A stretch of 64,000 nt of DNA from contig OY747709.1 in assembly GCA_963556495.2 (NCBI GenBank), positions 19,534,900 to 19,598,899 of the forward strand, given 5' to 3'. A model generated the notes under the pieces. The model saw only the letters and a program-made list of their open reading frames with translations. It made no database searches and was not told where the DNA came from. Shown here in pieces: positions 48,275-60,385 of the stretch. The position numbers and the translations under genes were made by a program. Positions within the stretch are counted from its first letter, which is position 1, and every line of letters begins with the position of its first letter. The stretch comes from Valencia hispanica. Taxonomy: Eukaryota; Chordata; Actinopteri; Cyprinodontiformes; Valenciidae.

Positions 48275-48333
48275 ACGGAGGGATTTGAACTTCTAACCCT
48301 GACAGTGTGTGTCTTTACAGACTGAGCCACCAT
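48275..48333 (-). repeat. tRNA-like SINE head fragment
   Basis: On the minus strand, 'catggtggctcagtctgtaa' resembles a pol III A box and 'gggttagaagttcaaatcc' a B box, at tRNA-like spacing. The 3' half of a tRNA cloverleaf is not preserved, so it is a tRNA-derived repeat, not a tRNA gene. Confidence 0.55.
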
Positions 48334-48689
48334 GACTGATATAAAAGAAATGGATTAATGACACTGTAGGCACTACAGTTCCTTTACATCGTTTGAATAC
48401 AGAGATGAAGTGTACAACATGACCTTCTTTCGTTTTAAGAAAAAACCTGGTTTTTAACCTGCAGTTTGAAAAATGGATGCATTTAAAAGCTGTAACTAAA
48501 TACAGAGATCACCAATATTCCCTCTAGCCTTTATAGCAAGTTGTGTCCTCTTTTAGACCGCAAGTCCAGTATTCCAGGAGAAAATAGTTGCAGGTGTGTT
48601 TGAAATTATCGTTCTTTCCATTCATGTAGCCTTGCAAAACATCTAATTAACTTAGTTTCATTGCAACCACGTACTTGATGTGCTTTTTG

Positions 48690-48857
48690 GGGTATATCAC
48701 TACCAGATTTGCACAGTATTTGCGCTTCCTGCTATTGTTCCCCCAGGAGGCTGTTAGCCAGTAAAAATCTATAAATGAGCCGGATCGTTGTATAGGACCC
48801 AGGGTCCAAAGCGTGTGAAAAAAGTAGCGGCTTATAGTCCGAAAATTACTGTAATTC
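48690..48857 (-). mobile_element. Pogo-like element, 5' end fragment (copy 1)
   Basis: Minus-strand start 'ttacagtaattttcggacta' + 'taagccgctac', then 'ttttttcacacgctttggac' and 'tttttactggctaacagcct'. The same order appears at 60225-60385, where it leads into a transposase reading frame. Only the non-coding leader survives here. Confidence 0.6.
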
Positions 48858-49945
48858 AAGCTCAGTTAGATTGGATGGAGAGCGTCTGTGAAGATCAGTT
48901 TTTAAGTCATACATTCGATTCTCACATGGATTTTGGAGTTTGACTGGACCATTCTAACGCATAGACATCCTTTGATTTAAACTAGTTTATGGTAGCTCTG
49001 GCTGCATGATTATGGTCAATGTCCTGCTAGAAGGTTGAACCTAAGGCACACGCTCATCTGTCTCGGCTCCCTTACTTACAGGATTGCCTTGCAGTTAGCT
49101 CCATCTATCTTCTCATCAACCCTGACCAGCTTCTCTGTCCTTCCTGAGGAAAAACATCTCCACAGCATGATGCTGCCACCACTATATCACAGCGCTAGGA
49201 TGGTGTGTTGAAGGGGATGTACAACGTTAGTATTTAGAATGTAGCAAAATAGTTACATTTTGGTCTTATCTGATGAGAGCTCCTTCTTCCTCTGTGTCTC
49301 CTGTGTGGCTTGTGGAAAAGTGCAAACTGTAATTTGTTTAACTTTTTTCAGCAATGGTTTTCTTCTAACCATTCCTCAACAAAGGCCAGATTTGTGGAGG
49401 GCATGACTAATTGCCAGTTCTGTTAACGGATTCTAACACCTGAGCTGTAGCTCTTTGCAGCTACTCCAGAGTTGGTCGGCTTGCAGGTTTTCCATAGTTT
49501 AATAAATTTGATGATTTAAATAGTGCTTAAAGACATTTTCAAAGCGTGAAATTATGTTTTATAAAGTAACATTTTCTTAAAGTGCTTTAAATTTCCCCAT
49601 AAATGTATCTCTGACCTGTCTGCTGTGTTCCTTTGATGCTGCTTGTTCTCTAATGTTCTCTAAAAATCCTCTGAGGCCTTCACAGAACAGCTGAGTTTAA
49701 ATTACAACTGTTCACTAATTATGTGACTTTTGACGGCTGAATTCAAATGGACACCATAAGTTTTTGATTTCTTATTGGAGAACAATGTGAAAACCCTAGA
49801 TCATTTTGCTTCCACTTCACAATTATGTGCTTCTTTTTGGTCTATCACATACGATCCCAATAAAACCTGGTGAAGTTTGTGTTTGTAACATAACAAAATG
49901 TGAAACAATTCACATTTTTAACACTCTTACAAGGCCATGTACTTT
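48858..49945 (-). mobile_element. Tc1-like relic
   Basis: Reverse complement of a Tc1 element over most of its length: 'agttagattggatggagagc' (48862), 'ttgactggaccattctaacg', 'agctccatctatcttctcat', 'cacagcatgatgctgccacc' (~49161), 'agctctttgcagctactcca' (~49449), 'ctgacctgtctgctgtgttc', and a terminal repeat ending near 49940. Deletions and frameshifts throughout; no long frame. It abuts the pogo-like fragment at 48690-48857. Confidence 0.75.
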
Positions 49946-50017
49946 TAGGGTATATTCAGACCCTAAAATCTTTGCTTTAAATATTAGCCTTTTGAAATCA
50001 TAAGTCACCTAAGTAGT

Positions 50018-51118
50018 ACACTGTAAAACATTTTCCTGTAAAATAACTGGGACGCCAGCAGTATACCGTTATTTTTACGGCAATACAAAAAATGACTTTA
50101 CGGTGATAGTCTGTAAACCAGAAAAATGGTATATTTCTGTATTTATATAATTTACAGTAAAGAGCTGGCAGCAGAGACGCCAGCAATATGCCGTAATTTT
50201 ACAGTAGTAGTCTGTAAACCACAAATACAGTATATTTCTGTAGTCACACTGTTAAATGATTTCTCTCTTTATCTGACCGACATTAGCTTAATTTTCTTGT
50301 TAAAGGTTTGTAACGCACACTTCATTAAACGTCGACACAAACTAAATAAAACTCACCAAAACCATCTCGGTTAGCCGACCTTCCAGTAATCTTATTGTTT
50401 GGTTGAAATAAATCCTTAATCACCGGGCAAGATGTACGCTAATTATTCCTCTATGCTAATGATATTTTCCTGCTGCCTCTATCTGCCGATTGCCTCTCTT
50501 ATCGGTTAACAACGTGTGCCTCGGATGCAGACGTTCGGTTAATGTTTCAAAATGAAACAAAAAAGTAATATAGTTTTGGCTATTCAAACCTAACCCTAGT
50601 TGATAAATAACATGTTAAAATCCCTAGCAAGACAAGCTCCTGAGCATCAGTTTGATATCAAACATTCTTGGCAATATATAAGATTTTAATTACTGTTTAA
50701 TTTGTAGATTGCAAGACCCCATGGATGTTGATGAAGAACACTTGATGGTGTGTAGCATGCGAGTCATCTAAATTGTGCGTCCTCTTCTGGAAAATCTCCT
50801 TTCCAAATGATGGTTCCTGAAGTCCCTTCAGGAGTTGATGGCAAATTATTTCTGTATTTTTGAAAGACAATTTACCAAAACCAAAGCAGTAGCCTATAGC
50901 CTCAATTTAAAAGACTAACGTTGTATCAGCTTCTGACCGTGCTCCAAATTCCCAGTCAACACTCAATTTCTAAAAAATACTGTAGTTTCCTGTAATTTAA
51001 AACATCAGCATACTGTTTAGGGCCTCTATCCTAGTGCTCCAAGTTAAGCAGCCCACAATGCATTGCTAACTACAGTATTAAACTGTTTAACATGAAAACA
51101 GTATTTTAGTGTTAAAAA
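50018..51118. mobile_element. Non-autonomous DNA element, tentative
   Basis: The left part has repeated blocks 'ctgtaaaat', 'gccagcagtataccg' / 'gccagcaatatgccg' and 'tagtctgtaaaccagaaa' / 'tagtctgtaaaccacaaa'. The right end (51060-51118), read inward, starts AACACTAAAATACTG against ACACTGTAAAACA on the left. The 'tactgtaa/ttacagta' vocabulary is typical of fish MITEs. Boundaries and class are uncertain. Confidence 0.4.
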
Positions 51119-52844
51119 TTGGCTGGCTTTATTTCTCTCTTCCTACCATAAGGTAAAATGGCAGGGCTCTTGTTAATAACCCATCCCTCTGGCCTATGTT
51201 GACCATTTTTAGGTATTTCTGAGGCTGTTTCCTGCCGCTCTACCTTGCTGCTATACGCTTCTTAATATACTATTTTCGTTCAGATTTCCTGGCAGCCGGC
51301 TCAGGATGCTCTGACATTCAAGAAGCTTTGAGTGTGTTATTAGTCAGGCTACCTGGCACAGGGAGATAGCACTGAACTCCCTCAACCCTTTGAAACGGTG
51401 GGGCTGAACTCCCCACAAAGCGTCTTACAGAGCCGAAGCGCTGATCGGAGGTCCGGCTTGCTTTCATGGCTTGCGCATTGGCTGAACCGCCACATTGATT
51501 CTAAATCAGTGTGGTTATTCTTGGAGTTTCTATGCACGCCAACCCCCAACTCTCCTCCCTCTTTGAAGTACGGACACATACGGAAAATGCCAGAAGGAAG
51601 CCCAGAGGAGCAGTAAAAGCTTCCAAAAGTGTCTCTAAGTTGTTATTGGCAAAAAGCCTTGTTTTCCCCTCGGTGCAAAAGATGTCAGAATAACCTTCCA
51701 TTTGTTCAGTTTTCAGTTAGGAGGATATTAATGTTTCATTGTTTTTATGCACACCAAAGTGAATAGACTGTCGGATGCATTAGTTATGACTTTATGGCTT
51801 CAAGGGAGGATTACCTTTATTCTCCTCTCACCTAAAGCAATCCACATTTTTCATGCAGTCTTTACTATAGATCTGATAGAGTGTGGGTGAATATTAAAGG
51901 AAGAGTTGGCAATTTAAAAAGACATAAGGGGCTGATAAAAAGGAACATTTGCTTTTATATGTCTTTTCTTTAGTAAGTTTCAGTATTGACCTCATAGATT
52001 ATATTTATCACCAACTCTGAAAGGTTGGATGTGTGTGTAAAGCTGCTAAATACTAGAAAGAAATTTGGTGCACAAAAATTGCCTTCCTATAAGTTCTTAA
52101 GGAAAATGTTGTAAAATACTGTAAAATTTGCACTTCGATGGATAATTTCTAGACTATAGCAAAGAAAGGATTGAGTCTAAAGTTTTGCTTAAAACTAAAA
52201 AAATAAATGTGACATCTATTAAAAGTAAACTGAAGAGTTTACGTATGTTTCACATTACATTTACATTTATTTGGATGATCATAATAAGAGCAGAAATAAC
52301 AAGTCAGTGTGTCAGTTAGCTAAATTAGTTGAAAATATCAGAGCGTTGGTCTTGTATTATAAATTGCATTAGAATCTGCAACCAATGTTGAATTCAGTCC
52401 AGGTTGAACTTTTTTTCTAGCATTTTTAATTCTAAGTTAGAGTTTTAAATTTTAAAGAGATGGTCAAACCCAGTCAAGATAATTATGAAAAGTGTAATAA
52501 TGTTTCAAAATTAGAGTTTCAAACATAAGCTTTTTTAAAACCATGGCTCTGCAACAAACATACGACCAAAAACAGCTCTGTGGATGATTCGTAATCAATA
52601 TCTTCATAATATTCAACAATAGCACTTGTTTTCCTAGTAACATGATGCTATAATCTACTCAATTAAAATGGCAGCAACATGATCAAATACCATGTGTGCT
52701 TTTAGAGCATACAGATAGGATTCCTGAACTAAAAGGGCAATACTTGCATCATTTTCTTGAGCAGTACACTTAAGGTACATATGGGGTCTAACAGAAATCA
52801 GAAGCAGGTAATCACTAATTACATTCAGGTGTGCTGATCATCAT
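51119..52844. other. Intron 1 sequence, nothing recognised
   Basis: AT-rich, no coding domain or named repeat. 51380-51700 is more GC-rich but its frames resemble nothing I know. Confidence 0.4.
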
Positions 52845-54260
52845 GATTAGGTGCAGGGGCGCTCCTAGCCCTGGGCAAACACCCTCTCTGACGTGCCCCC
52901 CCCCCCACTCAACTCCAATCCAATCCACCCACCCAAATGCAAGACTGAGGGGTTGCTTGGAGACTTCATTTGCAAGTGTGCTATTCTCGGTACAGACAGC
53001 AGACGGTGCTAGGAGCGACTTTATTCACCCTGTTATTAACCATTTTACCATGTACCAGCTTAAGTAGATGATTCATTTACATGGAAATTCTGCCTTGTTT
53101 GTCTTTAACACGTGTTACTGTATACACTGTTGTCAAAGCTAAACTTAACCTATTCAGATACACATATATACATTTACATTGTATACCTACATAAACAAAA
53201 TAACTTACATATGCTTTCCCTCTCCTCTCGCGCACCCCTTGCAACAGGCACAGGTGGCAATATCGACCTACACTTTAGAGTGGGAGCAGAGTCGCACAAC
53301 CCAAGAAAAAACTATTTTAAAGTTATGGGGTTGGATTGACAATATTGTGAAGGAAATGTGCTTTACTTGGAAGCAGTTACTAGCGTGATTTACTTCGGCA
53401 GCTGATTAGTTACAAAATTTGATGCATGCATGCCTATAGCCAAGCCCAAGGCTACCACAAGGAAGCCAGAGAGCCGCCCCCCATCCACCATCCCTTGCAA
53501 CAGGCACAGGTGGCAACAGCAAGCAGGTCAACCAAAGGTGCAAATAGCTGTAATAAATAGATGTTATAATTTAGAAAATCCATCAGTGCAAATTATAGGC
53601 AGATCTTATATTGTCATGGTGATTTTGTGTTTGTTGTGCGGCGATCCTCGCTCACTTCTCAAAACAGAGGTGAAAGGGTACTCACAGGCAGAAGACCTCT
53701 GCCCCCGCCTGTGAGTATCGTTTCACCTCGGTTTACAGTGATTGCCTGATCATCTGCCTGATTGCCTGATCATCTGTCTCGCGCTGCCTGTCTGCCGTTC
53801 GCAGTTTTGCTGGAGACGTGCGCGCCAGTCAGCGCTCGTGGTATTCCAGCGAGTGGGTTCCGTCCTTGCTGTCCTGTCTCAGCTCCTTTTGATGTGCAGC
53901 CTAACAAGTTTTTGTGCACCTGTAACAAAGCAGCTGATTGCTGCGCTCATCCAGATAAGTTCAGTTTTCAGTTCTCTTGGAGCTTCACAGAGAGAAAACA
54001 AATGCAAACGAAACACACCAAATCCACACAAACAAAACATGCAAAATAAATGCAAAAATATACAAATATTTCCCACTGGGCAACACGCATTAGTTAGCCT
54101 ATATTCTCAATGTTTACAGAGCAGTCCCTGCGATATCGTCCATTGGCACAACCCTACACTTCAAGCCTGCACCCCTCCCTTTGAAGCACCAGATCAAATG
54201 CACCTTGCTGCTAACCTAGCGCTGCAAGCTGGATTCTCATGAGATTTAGATTTTTCGAAA
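52845..54260. mobile_element. Possible hAT-like relic, tentative
   Basis: Begins 'caggggcgctcctagccctg' followed by 'ggcaaa' and a C12-type run, a vocabulary seen at hAT ends. Two internal blocks share 'cccttgcaacaggcacaggt' + 'ggcaa' (53235 and 53488), and a 20-bp unit is duplicated in tandem at 53741-53780. No matching right end or transposase domain was found. Confidence 0.25.
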
Positions 54261-54339
54261 CCCACGAAAATCCATCTTTTACTACTCCAACTAAACCGTC
54301 TGACTCTACTCCAGTGGTGGTGCAGACCAATCGTTGCTT

Positions 54340-54620
54340 AGCATCGTACTTTGGGGCGGGCGCATGGGCCGGTGTTCAGGTAGGACGACAGTAGCAAGTG
54401 CCCAGGCAAAGGAAAACAAACATGGCCGCGCCGGTGGACGTACGCGTAGAAGCGACTATTGAATCTGTTTTAGGACAATTAGAGACGATTTCTTCTTTGA
54501 AAAATGAGACAGGTGTTTTTCAAAACAACCTTTATGCGCATATTCTCCATGCAAAACCGGCAGAAATCACCAGAAGACATGGCGTAAGTGAAGTTTGGGC
54601 GATTTTATTTAATTAAAATA
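54340..54620 (+). other. CpG-rich first-exon-like segment, unknown origin
   Basis: A GC-rich patch leads to ATG at 54398 (second ATG at 54422 in context aaacATGGcc). The frame includes 'MAAPVDVRVEATIESVLGQL' and runs to 'ITRRHG', where GGC|GTAAGTG forms a donor-like site near 54585. Reading past it meets a stop at ~54616. CCAAT-type motifs (tgattggc, ccaatcag) follow at 54672-54730. This looks like the first exon of a transposon gene or a spurious match. I do not recognise the protein. Confidence 0.3.
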
Positions 54621-55261
54621 TTTGTTGTTGTTTCCCTGGCGCACATGGTATACCTCATATGAGTCGTTACTGTGATTGGCTAAAGACAAGTCATGGTAGG
54701 CGGACACTTGCTGGCACGTCCTCCAATCAGCTCAAAATGTAGTACAAGATGGCTCTCCCTTTTTCAGACGCTTTCTGCTGGAGCAGTTCCAGATCGATGT
54801 GTAGACGCAGGGCGGGGCTACACATAGATCTGGCTTTTGCCAGGTTACCTTGCTGCTCCCCTACCTGCAAATAGGGAATAGAAAACTGATCGTGTCTATG
54901 TTTTCCAAAGAGGCATACAGTGACATGACTTTGGGGCATTGCATTCCCGGGAAAAAAAACACAAAAAAACACAAAAAAAACAAAGATATTTTTGGGGGGA
55001 TTTTTTTTAAACCCATTTTTCCGTCCCACTTCGTGATGTCACCCTGGGCAACCACCCAGGTCGCTTATATCAAAACTGCAACTGATTAGGTGAGACAGGA
55101 AAGGAGAGGAAAGAACAGACTTCACAGAATAAATCATGAATTACAGTTTATAAAACTAGCTAAGATGGGTAAATAAAAATAAAATCAATCCAAGAAAATT
55201 TAAATCCAAAGACGGCACTCGATTGAGTTTGTTTGTAAAAGAATTATATGTATATTTTGGA

Positions 55262-55565
55262 ACCACCATCCATCGTCTATATCCACTGATCCTCGCAGAG
55301 TTGTGGTGGGGCTGGTAGCCATCTTCTGGGGTCATTGGGCCAGAGGCAGTGTACACCCTGGGCAAGTTGACAGTCCATCACAGGGCAACACAGGACGACC
55401 AACCATGCATGCACACACTCATACCTAAGGGCAATTTAGAGAGAATAATTAACCATTAACAAGAAAATGGGAGAACATGCAAACTCCACACAGAAAGACC
55501 CCAAGCTGTGATTCGAGCCCAGGACCTTATTGCTGCAAGGCAACAGTGCTACCAACTGCATCCCC
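55262..55565 (-). repeat. tRNA-headed SINE-like repeat
   Basis: On the minus strand the 5' head has an A-box-like 'gcagttggtagcactgttgc' and a B-box-like 'ggtcctgggctcgaatc'. The body follows ('tgtggagtttgcatgttctc', 'taaattgcccttaggtatga'), then the tail 'gttgccctgtgatggactgt' and 'agggtgtacactgcc', ending in GATGG units. This is the fullest copy of the family that also left 10071-10188 and 18600-18790. Confidence 0.75.
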
Positions 55566-56544
55566 ATGCAGCTCAGGAAACCACCAGGATAGCTGACACT
55601 GATACTTTTGATGTGCATTTTGCATTTTCATCCTTTTGTGTGATTTGTTGATTTATCCCAATTTGCTGCTTGAATGCCTCTTCTATCCCCAGTGAACCTC
55701 TGAAAGAGGATTCCTGTGAGGCTGTGACTCAGATGAACATTTCCTCTTTGTCTGGCAGTGGGATTGCTTTTTTTTTTTTGTCTGAAAACAACCACATGGA
55801 CTGCAGGAGGCTATCATGCTTACTGTGCATAAAACAGCTTGACAAAATAAAAACATCAAGACCCTGGAGTGTCTGTGGGAAGAATCTTTTTCTTTTTTTA
55901 TCAAAACAGAAGAAAAAACGTCACCAAAGATACCACAGTGTATCCTATTTATGGTGAAATCTAAAACAAAAATGTAATTTTGATGCATAGACTGAAATAA
56001 ATGTATAGAATAAATGCACTAAATCTAGTGATAGTTTTCAAGTGCTTACTACAAAGAACAACATTGGGAGTCTAACAATATGTTATTAGCTTCTACCAGT
56101 TAATAAACTGATCTGCTTCAGTAGCCAGCCTGCATTCAGCTGCTTGACAGATAAATCAGTCATAGCCTCCCAATCCTAGCTTTTAAACGGCATTACCTGC
56201 GTAAAAGTGTTGCACCTATCACCAGAACTCAATTATATTATCTAAAACCAGACTTTATTTATATTTAAGGCTGAACTGCACATTTAACAGTGTATTTATT
56301 AATGTAATTTTGTTCTGCTCTAGCAGATTATCCCAGCTTTTGTCACTTATCCCAAGATAATTTTAATGACATTGAAGGATCAAAATCAATTACTGGATTC
56401 TGTTTGCATTGGGATTCAGACTAATAATAAATAATTTGGACTATTGAACATGAGCAGAATAAACATAAACACTATGAGTGTATATGCATTTGCAGAGCTT
56501 TTCTTTCTGTGGTTGTAAATGTATTGTGAAGGCCATTTGGACTT
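55566..56544. other. Intron 1 sequence, nothing recognised
   Basis: No family or coding domain identified. Confidence 0.45.
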
Positions 56545-56885
56545 GAATGTGTGTGTTTGCGTGTGCATGTGTGTGTGTGTGTGTGTACATGTATAGCTAT
56601 ACTTGTGAGGACCAACCTTTGACAGCCCACCACCCTTGTGTGGACATTTGTAGTTGTGAGGACATTTTGCCTGGTCCCCACAATGTTTAACTAGCTATTA
56701 AACTCTACTAGTTAGGTTTAGAGGTATGGTGTGAATTAGGTGTAGGTTAAGGTTAGGGTTAGGCATGTATCAGTAATGGTTAGGTTTAGGGAAAATGTCT
56801 GGGTTAGGCATAGTAAAATCAATGGAAGTCAATACAATGTCCACACAAGGATAGCAAGACGTGCGGGAGTTTGTGTGTGTGTGTG
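56545..56885. repeat. Dispersed repeat with telomere-like GGTTAGG core, copy 2
   Basis: (TG)n, 'catgtatagctat', 'gtgaggaccaacc', 'gtgaggacattttgcctggt' + 'cccc', then degenerate TTAGGG units ('aggttaaggttagggttagg'), 'aatggaagtcaatac', 'gtccacacaaggatag' and a second (TG)n run at 56872-56890. Same order as 37203-37450 but more complete. Confidence 0.8.
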
Positions 56886-58124
56886 TGTTGGCAGTCGGCA
56901 GGGAGTGAGGCTCCTCGTAATCCGGTAATCAAACCAGCTGCCACTGAACCCAACCCCCCACTCTTGTACCCCTGTGTTATTTCTCTCACCCTCCCTCCAT
57001 TTCTTCCTCCTGTTTCAGTCTTTCTGACCACTGCTATATGTATTTTATTCTTTATTTTGAAAAGTCTTGCTTATCTTTTTTCTTCATTTCCGTCTTTGTC
57101 TTCACAGTTTAAGTCAACAGTAAAAGAGTAAAAGGTTCAAATTAGAGAGACTTTTTCCTATTTAAAGTAGTTTTTAATCATTCATGTTTTGACAGGTGTG
57201 CCTTTAATTCTTTGTTAAAAGCCCTCTTTTTCTACTCCTTCGCCATTGCATGCTTGTCCTTTTCCTGTTTTTTTAAAAATAAACCTCCTTTGCTGTCCTT
57301 CATCCTCTGTTGCCTTTCCGTCCTCCTGATCCTCTGTGTCCCTGTCTTCCTTTGCCCCTCACCCTCCATAGATTTCTGTCATGTTCCTCTCTTCCCTTCA
57401 TCACTGTATTTATTAGGTTTTCTTGCTTCAGGACCTCTTTTATATTGCTTCCTCACTCCTTCATTCAAGATTTACTATCTTTTATTTGCTTGACTTTAAC
57501 ATTAAGTCACTACCACATCGTTAGAAATTGCCTCCTCCAGTCAGTACGCTCCTTTTGTCAAACCAGATCCATTTACAGCACACAATGCAGTCTATTGTGT
57601 GTTCTGTATTGATGAAGAAACACAGGTTGTGCCTGTGGATAAGATGGATGTTGGTCAATCATGAACTTTTTAAGTAAAGGTGCATGATTGGAAATGGAAA
57701 AGAAGAAATCTTGTTAGATTTGTATGTATTTCCGACTTATTGGAACTCTTGTGAAATGCTTTAGAAATACTTTTAACACTTGTCGATGTATATAGCAATA
57801 TTTGATACAGTATATTCATGCTTTAAAATGAAATTAATGATTTTTATATTTACATTGCTGACATTGGAACCATCCAAATATTCAATGGACACCTATTTAC
57901 CACAGTTGAAGTTTGAAATTAAGGTTTACAAATGATAGCTACTCTAGTATTTGTTCCTGCTTAGTGCAGTAGCTGGTTACCATAGAAATGGAACCTGGCT
58001 GGTGAACAGACATTGCTACCTGCGAAATCGTCATGATTCCTGGGCATGTCCCCACTGGTGTTTGGGTATAGAGAAGATGTGACTCAAATGTGTTCTCTGG
58101 TCCCCTGTATGTGATAGAAGACGA
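56886..58124. other. Intron 1 sequence, nothing recognised
   Basis: Pyrimidine-rich up to ~57480, AT-rich afterwards. No family or gene identified. Confidence 0.4.
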
Positions 58125-58722
58125 CTTCACTGATTTCTTACTGGTGACTTTCTTAGGCACACCTATTGAACCTAATACTGAAATAGCTACTGAGTCAATG
58201 AAATGACAACAATTTAGGCATTTAGGATTCAAATGACTTTGCATGTGGCATGGTTGTTGTTGCCAGGTTTACTGAGCACGATCCAATAATAAGAAAATGT
58301 CCATTGAGCAGCAATTGTTTGGAGGAAAATGCCTTGTTGGTGGAAAGACAGGATGGAGATGGCAGAAAGACAACAGATGCTGAAATTAATACTCAAGACA
58401 ACCGAATGTATAACTTTGGCTGTTCAGACAAGCCTCAATTCCAGCTGAAACAGTAGGAAAGCAGAATCAGGATTTAGTGTAACATAAAACAATGGATGTA
58501 TTCTTGTTTGTATTAACAGTTCAGGTGCTACTGGTATTGGTGATATAATGGTCTGGGGGACACTCTCTTGGCACACGTTGGGCCCTGTTGTCCCTACTGA
58601 AAATCATTTAAACAGCATAGCCTACCTGAGCATTGTCTCTGACATGTCTATTACTTAATGACCAGTGTGGTCATCTTCGGATGGCTACTCCTGGCAGAAT
58701 AATACACCATGTCACCAGTGAC
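58125..58722 (+). mobile_element. Tc1-like relic in sense orientation
   Basis: Contains a decayed fish Tc1 transposase frame: 'taggcacacctattgaacct' (terminal region), 'gagcagcaattgtttgg' and 'aaatgccttgttggtgg' (HTH part), 'ggtgatataatggtctgggg' (the VMVWG block) and 'tcatcttcggatggctactc'. The catalytic Asp block just after it is truncated by the junction at ~58722. A family distinct from those above. Confidence 0.65.
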
Positions 58723-59400
58723 GTGCGATGAGGTTAATGACTTGTGAGGCACTGAAACCTTTGGAATCGGAGATATAAAACCCAAATTTGAAAGCGTTTT
58801 GACACAAATTGAAACCTTTTTTGGTTTAAACAGATTTTAATTTTGCTTTAATCAATTACCTACTGTTCAACAATATAATCGCAAGAAAAATAATATAATT
58901 TAATATTTGGTTAAACTTATTGATTTATTTTTAATTAATTTAAAAAATGTAAAATCGAAAGTATTATAGTTATTTGTATATCAAGTCCATGCATCTATCC
59001 TCCTCCACAAATATCTCCATCAGTTTAATGTAAAAATCATCTTTGTTTGCCTTCATTTTTAAAAATCTGTCTGCTTCACAGGAAATGATTACTAAGGAGA
59101 AAAGTTGTCCCGGATTTGTTCTATTCTGATTGTATTTTTTGTTTTGTTTTATGTATTATTTTCTATTAGAAATGCATCTGTTGTCAATTGTACCTATTGG
59201 GTTTGGCACTGCCTCCTATCAGTGCGGCACGATATTTTCTGCCTCACCCTGCGCATTTTCACTGCGCATTTATGGCTTACCAGAAAGACAAAATATATTA
59301 CACAGACTGTGAAACATCAGCATATGTAGTATATGTACAATCAAACATGTAAATTGGCATTATAAAAAGAGAGACAGCAATGGGCATCCACGAGGTAATG
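58723..59400. repeat. Repeat fragment beginning 'agtgacgtgcgatgaggtta', class unknown
   Basis: The opening 58719-58760 ('cagtgacgtgcgatgaggtt', 'ttgtgaggcactg') resembles the start of a common fish DNA-transposon family. The rest is AT-rich and unassigned. 59218-59290 ('gtgcggcacgatattttc', 'ctgcctcaccctgcgcattt') may be part of the same element. Confidence 0.35.
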
Positions 59401-59899
59401 TTTTATTCCCCCTCTGTTTGTCTGTCTGTCTGCCTGCTAGCAACATAACTCAAAAAGTTATGGACAGATTTTGATGGAATTTTTAGGAAATGTCCACAAT
59501 GGGACCAGGAACAACTGAATAAACTTTGGGGTTGATCCGACATGAAGCGTGTATCCACCCACCAACCAGCGGTGCTAACCTCTACTCCTCTCCTGTGTCA
59601 GAGAGCTCAAAAGCGGATTCCCCTCGCACAGGGGCCCCAAACCTCTAGTCTCCGCTGGAAGAGTGCAGCTACAGCACGAAAAGAGACTTTTTTTGGGGGG
59701 GAAAAGTACCAAAAGTTAGAATTATAAAACACAATGGGGATGGGGGGGATAAGTGGCTCTGTCAGAGGTCTGCGCTCTCTAAGTGCTTTCTAGTTTTATT
59801 TTAAGACATGCTTTTGTTTTTACACACTGCCTGAAAATCGGCAGAAGGGCGCCAACACGGCATCAACACAACACAACGGTAACATGCCTGGTTAGAAAA
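59401..59899. repeat. Dispersed repeat fragment with 'aaaaagttatggacagattt'
   Basis: 59418-59550 ('tgtctgtctgtctgcctgct', 'aactcaaaaagttatggaca', 'ttttgatggaatttttagg', 'gatccga') matches a motif order I know from widespread animal repeats. The remainder to 59899 is unassigned, with a G-rich run at 59692-59705. Confidence 0.4.
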
Positions 59900-60385
59900 T
59901 AAAACATACTTTAGCCTACCAGAAAAGTAATTGGTCCCTCACTAAAGCCACTGAAGTCGTCTTCTTCAGTGTCTTTATGTCCTCTGAAAACTTTTGTCAT
60001 CAATTTACAGTGACTTAGTTCTTCCCTCTGCCTCCTCCAACGTCTCACCATCAATTCATTGATGTCAAGCCGTGCAGTAGCTCTATTTCCTTCATTGACA
60101 GCCAGCTTGACTGCCTTTAACTTAGAAGCTGCATTAATGCATTTCTTTGAGTGTTTTCCATTATGAGGCTGTGTGTGCATGAAAACTACCCTTAGTGTCT
60201 TCTTCGGCACATAATCTTTCCACACATGTCTGTCTCACTACTACCCTTCCTGTTATAGTGCTCCCCAGAGGCCGTTAGCCAGTAAAAAAAAAAAAAACTC
60301 GAAAGTAGCTGCATCGTTGTATAGGACTTAAGTCCAAAGTGTTTGAAAAAAGTAGCTGCTTATAGTTTGAAAATTATGGTATAAA
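59900..60385 (-). mobile_element. Pogo-like element, 5' part (copy 2)
   Basis: Minus-strand leader from 60385 ('ataattttcaaactataagc', 'ttttttactggctaacggcc' type), as at 48690-48857, runs straight into a transposase N-terminus at 60225. The element is cut at ~59900, and the DDE catalytic part is absent. Confidence 0.6.
59911..60225 (-). pseudogene. Pogo-like transposase, N-terminal DNA-binding fragment
   Basis: Starts MWKDYVPKKTLRVVFMHTQP. 'AASKLKAVKLAVNEGNRATA' followed by 'RLDINELMVRRWRRQREEL' is the Brinker-type HTH (BrkDBD) found at the start of fish pogo-like transposases and related domesticated proteins. 'LSHCKLMTKVFRGHK' follows as expected. The frame is open for 105 codons but ends after 'GFSEGPITFLVG' with the CENP-B-like HTH and DDE domains missing. 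Confidence 0.65.

Noticed and set aside
48275..48333. tRNA gene
   Set aside because: A- and B-box-like words are present but no complete cloverleaf can be drawn. It fits a SINE head.
53741..53780. CRISPR-like or functional tandem repeat
   Set aside because: Only two copies of a 20-bp unit without spacers, in eukaryotic DNA; a simple local duplication.
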